Positions 38,423 through 47,011 of a stretch of 64,000 nt of DNA are shown here, in pieces. The number at the start of each line of letters is the position of its first letter. Positions within the stretch are counted from its first letter, which is position 1. This stretch comes from Steromphala cineraria (Eukaryota > Mollusca > Gastropoda > Trochida > Trochidae), in NCBI GenBank assembly GCA_916613615.1, contig OU744731.1, forward strand, positions 15,754,726 to 15,818,725. Direction: 5' to 3'. The notes beneath the pieces are model-generated. The model saw only the letters and a program-made list of their open reading frames with translations. It ran no database searches and had not been told where the DNA came from. A program made the translations under genes and the position numbers.

Positions 38423-39422
38423 CTAGGATTGACGCGTCAATACTTAGGTCTTCAAGACTTCCTCTTTGACCTTCACACAGTGATTGACCTTCACATGATT
38501 TTTGTCTAAGAGGTAAAAAGTAACTAATACATTATCAAAATGACCAAATTTCACTTGATATTCAGTGTTAAAGACTTTTCAGAAAAATTCACCATGGTGA
38601 CCAATGTCAGCTATGACATCATTCTTCAGAGAAAATTATTCTTAGAAGCAGAAACAAATTTGGTTGAATTATCTATCACCGTTTTCCAGTTACATGTGAG
38701 TAAAGGCTGTAATGTAAAGTTGACTGTTTCAGACCCCATGTCAAAAATCTCTTTCTGTCCACATATTTCCTTTCATATCAACTTTAGTATGATAATGATC
38801 TGTAGTGAATTTGTTCAACTATCATTGTAGAACAGAATGCATCAAACAGATTTCAATTTTGACATTTCCTTACAGAGAAATGTCCCTTTGAACGTAACAT
38901 GAAAAATGACCCTTAAAAAAAATGTCGAACTTCAAGGGCAGATAACTCGAGTCACAGGTCGAAATTAAAAATTCGCTTAGATAAATTTTTCACACACTCA
39001 TTAAGCTTTCGAACGAGCTATCACACTAGTCTGTAGGTATTGCCGTTTGTGAGAAGAAGATTTTCAAAGACACGCACCGTCAGAACCGCGAAATTTCAGA
39101 AAATTTCAGTTTTTGGAAAATAGCAAAAAATCTATTTATACGGCCGAAAACGGCATAGAGTGCATTCGATGGGAAATGTTGTTTTCCACATTTCGGTGAA
39201 AGTTTTATGAAATTATCTCCCATAGTTACCGAGAAATCATGGTTTGAAGTTTTTTCCTTAAAGGGGAGATAACTCAAAAACAAAATCGAAATTAAAAAAT
39301 CGGGCTCAACACAAAACGAGTTCACAACAGGGGCTACCATCCCTGAAAATTTCATGAAATTCGTTTGAACCGTTTCTTCAGAATATTTGCCACCAAAAAC
39401 TAGCAAATAATAAAAATAATAA
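38423..39422 (+). repeat. A-type module, internally deleted, P2 head, 1000 bp
   Basis: The middle of the A body (the gaaatgtgctaaaaatgagg region) is missing. The tail is diverged and ends in actagcaaataat. Confidence 0.85.
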
Positions 39423-40907
39423 CTAGGATTGACGCGTCAATACTTAGGTCTTCAAGACTTCCTCTTTGACCTTCACACAATGTTTGACCTTCACATGACG
39501 TTTTGTCTAAGAGGTTAAACAGTAACTAATAAATTATCAAAATGACCAAATTCCACTTGATATTCAGTGTTAAAGACTTTTCAGAAAAATTCATCATTGA
39601 CATCATTCTTCAGAGAATATTATTCCTAGAAGCAGAAAAAAAATTGGTTGAATTATCTGTCACCGTTTTCGAGATAACTTAAATAATAATGGAGTAATGA
39701 ATTTTGGAACTTTATTGAAAACACTGAAATTTGAAGATTTTTAGACCCCTACTCCATGTTGGTCCTTCTAGCTCCTTAACTATCAACATTGTTATGATAA
39801 AATACAACATAGCAAAAGTTGTGCTTGGAATGGCGCATGTGTAAGTCTAATCAATTATAAGATATCTTTCTTAATAAAGAAACTGTGGAACTTTGAAATG
39901 TGCTAAAAATGCAAATTTTCCGAAAATCGCAATATTCAAGTAATGGTAATGGACAGAAAAAAAATTATCATCACTTGTTGATATTTTTTTCCGTCTACTC
40001 ATTACATCTGCTTCACAAAACATCAATGATAAATTTTCTATCTCTAACAGTTTTGAAACTAAAATTCTCAAAGTAAAATAACCCTCGAAAAATGTTAAAA
40101 TTGCCGAAAAATGTAAAAAATCTCTTTATGTCCACATATTTCCTTTAATATAAACTTTTATATGATAATGATCTGTAGTGAATTTCTTCAACTATCATCG
40201 TAGAACAGAATGCATCAAACAGATTTCTTTTTTGACATTTCCTTACAGAGTAACCTCCCTTTGAAAGTAACACGAAAAATGACCCTTCAAAACAATGTCG
40301 AATTTCAAGGGCAGATAACTCAAATCACAGGGCGAAATTTAAAATTTGACTACGTAGACTTTCTTACACACTCATTAAGCTTTCTAACGAGCTATCACGC
40401 TAGTCTGTAAGTATTGCCGTTTGTGAGGAGAAGATTTTTAAAGACGCGTACCGTCAGAACCATGAAATTTCACAATCTTTTCAGTTTTTCGAAAATAGCA
40501 AAAAATCTATTTATACGGCCGAAAACGGTATAGAGTGCATTCGATGGGGAATAATGTTGCCCACATTTTGGTGAAAGTTTTAAGAAATTATCTTCCATAG
40601 TTACCGAGAAATCGAGGTTTGAAGTTTTTCCTTTAAGGGGAGATAACTCAAAAATGAAATCGTAATTCGAAAATCTGGCTCGACACAAATCTAAGTTAAG
40701 GGACCCTCTACAATCCCTGAAATTTTCATTCAAATCGGCTCATCAATAAGGTCAGAAATGGTGGAACAAAAAACGTACAAATAATAATAATAATAATAAT
40801 AATAAAAATCCGGATAATAACAATAGGTCTTCCAGACGTAGTCTTGAAGACCTAATAAAAACACGGATAATAACAATAGGTCTTCAGACGTAGTCTTGAA
40901 GACCTAA
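39423..40907 (+). repeat. A-type module, P2 head, 1485 bp
   Basis: Diverged A body with two hairpin modules of the GTA-loop form at 40804-40907. Confidence 0.85.
40804..40907 (+). repeat. Hairpin modules, two copies
   Basis: GTA loops; the second copy has acacggataataac in place of tccggataa. Confidence 0.85.
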
Positions 40908-42165
40908 CTAGGATTGACGCGTCAATACTTAGGTCTTCAAGATTCCTCTTTGACCTTCACATACTGTTTGACCTTCACATGACTTTTTGTCTAAGAGGTC
41001 TTGTTTATCCACATACAAAGATGTATGTTTTGTTTTGATAACTTAAATTGTAAGGGAGTAATGAATTTTGGAACTATATTGAAAACACTGAATTTTGAAG
41101 ATTTTTAGACCACTACTCCATGTTGGTCCTTCTAGCTCCTTAACTATCAACATTTTAATGATAAAGTACAACAAAGCAAAAGTTGTGCTTGGAATGGCGT
41201 ATGTGAAAATTCAATCAATTAAAAGATATCTTTATTAATAAAGAAACTGTGGAACCTTGAAATGTGCTAAAAATGTGGATTTTCCAAAAATCGCAATATT
41301 CAAGGACCGGTCATGGACAGAAATTTGTTTATCATCACTTGTTGATATTTTTTTCCGTCTACTCATTACATCTGCTTCACAAAACGTCAATGATAAAATT
41401 TCTATCTGTAGCAGTTTTGAAACTAAAATTCTCAAAGTAAAATAACCCTTGAAAAATGTTAAAATCGCCGAAAAATGTAAAAAATCTCTTTATGTCTACA
41501 TATTTCCTTTAATATCAACTTTTATATAATAATGACCTTTAATGAACTTGTTCTTTTATCATTGTAAAACAGAATGCATCAAACAGATTTCATTTTTGAC
41601 ATTTCCTTACAGAGTGGTGCCCCTTTGAACGTGACGAGTAAAAATCCTTAATTTCAAAAGATCATTTTTGAAACTGCTGTAGCCCAAAAACCGATGAAAA
41701 TAGATGCTAAAAGGTGAATATCGATTAAACAGCATTCATTCAGCTTTCAAATGAGCTATAGCATGCGTCTATATGTATTACCGTTAGTGAGGAGAAGATT
41801 TTCAAAGACGCGTACCCTCAGAACCGCGAAATTTCACCAAAATTTAAGTTTTTCGAAAATAGAAAAAAATCTATTTATACGGCCGTAAACCGCTATGGGC
41901 TTAATCAATGGGGAATTGTGTTGCCCACATTTTGGTGAAAGTTTTATGAAGTTATCTCCCATAGTTACTGAGAAATTGAGGTTTGAAGTTTTTGGTTTAA
42001 GGGGAGATAACTCAAAACCAAAATCGAAATTCAAAAATCTGGCTCGTGCATGTCTAAGTTAGGTCATACTCTACAATCCCTGAAAGTTTCATGAAAATCT
42101 GTTCCTTGATAACTTCAGAAATGACTGAACAAAAAACGTCCAAATAATAATAATAATAATAATAA
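40908..42165 (+). repeat. A-type module, P2 head, 1258 bp
   Basis: A body whose first 100-150 bp after the head are replaced by cttgtttatccacatacaaa. The rest follows the cagagtggtgcccctttg subfamily. Confidence 0.85.
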
Positions 42166-43761
42166 CTAGGATTGACGCGTCAATACTTAGGTCTTCAGAT
42201 TCCTCTTTGACCTTCACATACTGTTTGACCTTCACATGACTTTTTGTCTAAGAGGTAAACAGTAGCTAATACATTATCAAAATGACCAAATTCCACTTGT
42301 CATTCAGTGTTAAAGACTTTTCAGAAAAATTCATCATGGTGGCCAATGTCAGCTATGACATCATTCTTCAGAGAATATTATTCCTAGTAGCAGAAAAAAA
42401 TTTGGTTAAATTATCTCCCACCGTTTTCGAGATACATGTGATTTAACGTTGTAATGTAAAGAAAACACTGAAATTTGAAGATTTTTTTACCCCTACTCCA
42501 TGTTGGTCCTTCTATCTCCTTAACTATCAAAATTTTTATGATAAAGTACAACATAGCAAAAGTTGTGCTTGGAATGGCGTATGAGAAAACACAATCAATT
42601 AAAAGATATCTTTATTAATAAAGAAACTGTGGAACCTTGAAATGTGCTAAAAATGAGGATTTTCCCAAAATCGCAATATTCAAGGACTGGTCATGGACAG
42701 AATTTTTTTTATCATGACTTGTTGATATTTTTTTCCGTCTACTCATTACATCTGCTTCACAAAACATCAATGATAAAATTTCTATCTGTAACAGTTTTGA
42801 AACTAAAATTCTCAAAGTAAAATAACCCTCGAAAGATGTTAAAATCGCCGAAAAATGTAAAAAATCTCTTTATGTCCACATATTTTCTTTAATATCAACT
42901 TTTATATGATAATAATCTGTAGTGAATTTGTTCATGTATCATTGTAGAACAGAATAAATCAGATTTCATTTTTGACATTTCCTGTCAGAGTTCTGTCCCT
43001 CTGAACGTAACACGAAAAATGACACTTCAAAAAAATGTCGAATTCCAAGGACAGATAACTCGAGTAACAGGTCAAAAATTAAAATTTCGCTCTCATAGCG
43101 TTTTAACACACTCATTAAGCTTTCTAACGAGCTATGACACTAGTCTGTATGTATTGCAGTTAGTGAGGAGAAGATTTTCAAAGACGCGTACCGTGAGAAC
43201 CGCGAAATTTCAGAAAATTTTAAGTTTTTCGAAAATAGGAAAAAATCTAATTATACGGCCGAAAACCGCTATGGGCTTAATCGATGGGGAATGTTGTTGC
43301 CCACATTTTGGTGAAAGTATTTTGAATTTATCTCCCATAGTTACCGAGAAATCGATGTTTGAAGTTTTTTCGTTTAAGGGGAGATAACTCAAAAACAAAT
43401 TCGAAATTCAAAAATCGCCCATGTCATTCCATAATTTGGGTCAAACTCTACAATCCCTGAAAGTTTCATGAAAATCGGCTCGTCAATAAGGTCAGAAATC
43501 TTGACAGAAAAGACGTCCAAATAATAATAATAATAATAATAATAATCCGGATAATAACAATAGGTCTTTGACTTTCGTCTGAAGACCTAATAATAATCCG
43601 GATAATAACAATAGGTCTTCACGACTTTGTCTTGAAGACCTAATAATAATAATAATAATCCGGATAATAACAATAGGTCTTCTAGACTTTGTCTTGAAGA
43701 CCTAATAATAGGAAATCGGATAAAAACAATAGGTCTTCACGACTTTGTCTTGAAGACCTAA
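42166..43761 (+). repeat. A-type module, P2 head, 1596 bp
   Basis: Near copy of 23489-24871, followed by four hairpin modules. Confidence 0.9.
43544..43761 (+). repeat. Hairpin modules, four copies
   Basis: The longest hairpin cluster. Successive loops are TTTC, TTT, TTT, TTT, and leads alternate between tccggataataac and aaatcggataaaaac. Confidence 0.9.
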
Positions 43762-44659
43762 CTAGGACTGCCGCGGCAGTACTTAGGTCTTCAAGATTCC
43801 TGTTTGACCTTGACATGCATGTTTGACCTTCACATGCATGTTTGTTAAAGAGGTTTAAACCATACCGACCAAAACATCACTTTCTAATGTGCAAAGTTTG
43901 ACCCTTCCTCCTGACCGGAAGTGACTGTTTGCGAGCGATTTTATTCTTTTATCCTAAAGACCTTGCTCATGTCTAACTGTCATGCAAAAATCATTAAGTT
44001 CTAAGGTCTGGTTTTTTAGTTATCTGCCCTTGAAGTTTGCGATTTTGAGATTTTGGTCAACTTTGAAAGGTCACAGCACAAAAAGTATTAAGGTTAGGTC
44101 TTTTAAATCATTAAATTCAAATCTACAATACTTCAGCTACATTCAGTATCAATTTCAGCTCTGTAGTGCAAGTATCTTCAGAGGAGAAGATTGTCAAAGG
44201 TGGGTGGGGTCGGAAACGGTCGAAAATGCACTTAAAGCAAGATGGCGGCCGAACCACGTGACCTACGAATTTGTCCTGATTCACTTTTTTTCATCATTTT
44301 TCATTGCGCATCTTTTAAAAAAAAATTTAAGTCTCTAAGTGCATTTTGAAAAAAAAAATCAATGTTAAATTTTCGACTTTGGATTCGAACTGGACCTTTA
44401 ATGTACGACGCGATTTTGCCCAAAAGCTTATTACGTCGATTCCAGGGTAAGGGGTATCTGCATGTAAAGTTTGGACGAATTTGATCAAGCGGTTTGAGCA
44501 GAATCTCAGTCACAAAAAAAGTACAAATAATAATAATAATAAACTTGAAGAAATCGGATAAAAACAATAGGTCTTCACGACTTTGTCTTGAAGACCTAAT
44601 AAACTTGAAGAAATCGGATAAAAACAATAGGTCTTCACGACTTTGTCTTGAAGACCTAA
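43762..44659 (+). repeat. B-type module, P1 head, last unit of the array
   Basis: Short B body with AAGATGGCGGC/CACGTG at 44239-44262. Its first TGACC repeat is altered (tgaccttgacatgc). It ends with two hairpin modules and no further head. Confidence 0.9.
44542..44659 (+). repeat. Hairpin modules, two copies, at array end
   Basis: Two TTT-loop copies with aacttgaagaaatcggat leads. After the last cctaat the sequence becomes unique, so this is the right boundary of the array. Confidence 0.9.
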
Positions 44660-44889
44660 TTAATGGAATATTTTTCCTCAAACGCCTTTTCTGTACGTTA
44701 AATACAAATTATAAAAACCTTTGTCAATAATTGTCATAATGTTTCTTATGGAAATGGTTAGTTTCATACCCCACAATGAAGTTATCATTAGAAGAACTGG
44801 AATATATAACAGTCACAATTCCATTTCAAAACAAATTGCCACCATTCACATTCTCCAATCTCACAACAAAATAAATGTAACATAACATT

Positions 44890-45142
44890 CAGTCTAAGTA
44901 AACCTAGCCTCAACAATACTCGCTACACTCTGATATTGAATCTAGCAAGATGAAGTAGCGAGTCGCGTCGCTGATCGCTCGAATTGACCAATTTGGGATC
45001 GTCTTACCAAGCCGCAATAGTATGCATTCGTACATATAACGTTAGAGGGTCATATCTGCTATGGCGAATGGTCGGCTGACGCGACCTGCTACTAGATATC
45101 GGAGTGAAACGAGTATTATTGAGGCTTGGTTTACTTAGACTG
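44890..45142. mobile_element. MITE, 253 bp, about 45-bp inverted ends, 9-bp target duplication
   Basis: The ends are CAGTCTAAGTAAACC and its exact complement GGTTTACTTAGACTG. Similarity of the inverted ends continues for about 45 bp (cctcaacaatactcg against cctcaataatactcg). cataacatt flanks both sides (44881-44889 and 45143-45151). It has no open frame of note. A 9-bp duplication with long inverted ends fits a Mutator-like non-autonomous element; superfamily assignment is an inference. Confidence 0.85.
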
Positions 45143-45152
45143 CATAACATTC

Positions 45153-46535
45153 TTACTGCATTACATTCTTCTTGCTTGAACATGTCTCTGAATTACTATA
45201 GTTCATACTCTCACACATCGCTGTTGCCTTTCTGTCATAACTTATACGTTTGGATTTTAGATTAATTTGAAATCTACTATTTTATAATAAAGAACCAATA
45301 TATTAAACTTCAACAAGCATGTAACTGCTTATTTGTTGACACAAGAATTTAACTTTTACAGAATAACTCATCATCAAATGGCTTTCTTCAGGGGATCCCA
45401 ATGAACCTATCACAGGTAATCGTCGTTGATTTATATCTAACGGGTATCAGGAAGTTCTTTTTCCATTGGCTGATTTCCGCGCATGCGCGACACGGACCAG
45501 GTGGGTTAGTAGCTAGATGTAACGTAAGGACATAGGGGACGATAACATTACAGCTAGTTTTAACTAGATTGGTCAATCTCGAGACTGATTGGAGAGCATG
45601 CAAGTGTGAACTTAATTCAGATGAGCAATGTAATGAGTTTATGTTAATACTCGAAACTATTTGTTTTGTATACCCTCATGATGAACACATTGCACAGATA
45701 ATTTTTCTCCTCGTATAGTATTGACTCATAATGAATAGAAATCTGAATATCGAAAATGTAAATGGTCCTTTAAATATTTCACTGACACAATCATGAATTT
45801 AATTTCAAATTGTACTTACATGTACTTTATGAGCTGCATGATACATCATCAAACATTCTTTACGTAATTTAACTTCGGAAAGTCGTGACGAATTTCGAAA
45901 ACATAAAATACTCCGAATTTGTCTGTTTTCAGGTTTGGATTATGTCCACGTTTTGCCATCTGCGTTTAAAATAATTCAAACTATGAAATCAGTTTAATTT
46001 CGATTATTATTTCGAAATAGTGTCGCGGTTTAATGATCTTCTCGAGCATTTCAATTCAACTTAACCCGGTTTTAGTGTTAGCAGATCCAAATTACTCTCT
46101 ATCACGCTATTTTCCATGATCGATTCACAAAATGCCAATGAGAATTGCAGCTTAGGAAATTGAGGGCTTGGCCTCTGAGCAGCCATCTACATCTGTTTAT
46201 TAAATTTGTGAGTAAGAATACAAAAGCAGTTCTTGAGTACGAATATAATAGACGAACGAGGCAGATTAAACATATTGTCAGCAATGTTTCAACATGTGAA
46301 TATTGTCATTTTAAAAAGTTTAACCACAAGGAAGAAATGAAATCAAAAAAGTGAAGGAAAAAGAATGAAACTCGTGATAGAGCATTAAACTCCTAAATGA
46401 AGTGGCGCCCGCGGATTTTTTTCTACATTTCGACCGTAAACAGAATTATCCTCAAGGGGAAACCCCGCTCCCTCCTTTTTAATAGGTGAACTCTCCGCGC
46501 TACTGTGAAAAGACTATCAACTGAAACATGTCATA
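45153..46535. other. Intergenic, no gene recognised
   Basis: AT-rich unique sequence. A 71-codon minus-strand frame (45388-45603) and a 60-codon minus-strand frame (46102-46284) show no recognisable domain. I see no promoter or RNA gene. Confidence 0.5.
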
Positions 46536-46685
46536 GTTACTAGTAATACTATAGTAAATTGTATGCATCGGATAATGGCAGGGACACTTTGTCCGAGTTA
46601 CCATTACGAGGCTGAGTCTAGGACTGGCTCGAGGAAAAAGTGTCCCTGCCGTTATCCGATGCATACAATTTACTATGCTAGTAAC
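46536..46685. mobile_element. Fold-back element, about 50-bp arms
   Basis: The left arm gttactagta...ggcagggacactt pairs with the right arm aagtgtccctgcc...tagtaac. The left arm has a 5-nt insertion. The spacer is about 45 nt and contains gctgagtctaggactggc. No target duplication was identified. Confidence 0.8.
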
Positions 46686-46799
46686 TGACTTACATATCAC
46701 TTAATCCGAGTACAATCAACTACAAATTTAAAAGTTTAAAAAAGAAATTCAATTTTCGATAACCTTCCAATGGCCCCTTCACTGTTTTATGAAGGAAGT

Positions 46800-47000
46800 T
46801 TGTAGTGAGCTGTTTGAGTGGCATTCTAGAAGTTGATGGTATAAGGAAGACAAGAGTGATTCTATGGATGAACAACTTCTTTATTGGATGGTGGCGACGT
46901 TTCGGTATAGATTCTTCTACCGTTATCAAGCATATGGTGAAAATGAGGAATACAGCAATTTATACAGTTTGGTATGATAATGAGAAAACAATAACAGTAA
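46800..47000. mobile_element. Single-arm relative of the intronic fold-back element
   Basis: Contains gtggcattctagaagttg, ggatgaacaacttcttta and gcgacgtttcggtatagatt followed by a short hairpin (cggtatagattcttctaccg). The same order of motifs occurs in each arm of the element at 56611-56762, so both belong to one repeat family. Confidence 0.65.
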
Positions 47001-47011
47001 CAACAGGATAA

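Larger units (their letters stand above)
1..44659 (+). repeat. Array of palindrome-headed, (TAA)n-tailed modules
   Basis: The whole stretch is built from modules in one orientation. Each starts with CTAGG, a 14-nt palindrome (ACTGCCGCGGCAGT, called P1, or ATTGACGCGTCAAT, called P2), then aggtcttcaa and tandem tttgaccttcacat. Each ends in ...gt(a/c)caaataataataa. Thirty heads were located by eye, at 754, 2129, 2941, 4158, 5371, 6842, 9325, 10794, 13277, 14746, 17229, 18601, 20121, 20915, 22115, 23489, 24872, 26361, 27496, 28409, 30921, 33323, 34698, 36253, 37048, 38423, 39423, 40908, 42166 and 43762. The array starts before the window and stops at about 44659. No reverse transcriptase, transposase or replicase motif was seen. 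All open frames are short and recur only because the repeats recur. The family name is unknown to me; non-autonomous mobile elements expanded by tandem duplication are the likeliest explanation. Confidence 0.9.

Noticed and set aside
1..44659. Many recurring open frames of 60-120 codons (for example about 66-codon frames on the minus strand in A bodies and 118-codon frames in B bodies)
   Set aside because: They recur only because modules recur, sit in both strands of the same repeat, vary in length between copies and show no domain. I treat them as chance frames in repeat DNA.
3235..44659. CRISPR-like appearance of the minisatellite and hairpin modules
   Set aside because: The units are contiguous, with no unique spacers, in eukaryotic DNA with introns. 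They are minisatellites.
754..44659. Hammerhead ribozyme in the modules, as in retrozymes and Penelope-like elements
   Set aside because: I found no CTGATGAG core paired with a GAAA core. The closest word, cctgatgatag in long B modules, lacks the rest.
1..44659. Autonomous LINE or Helitron encoded in the array
   Set aside because: No frame long enough and no reverse-transcriptase, endonuclease, Rep or helicase motif was seen in six frames.
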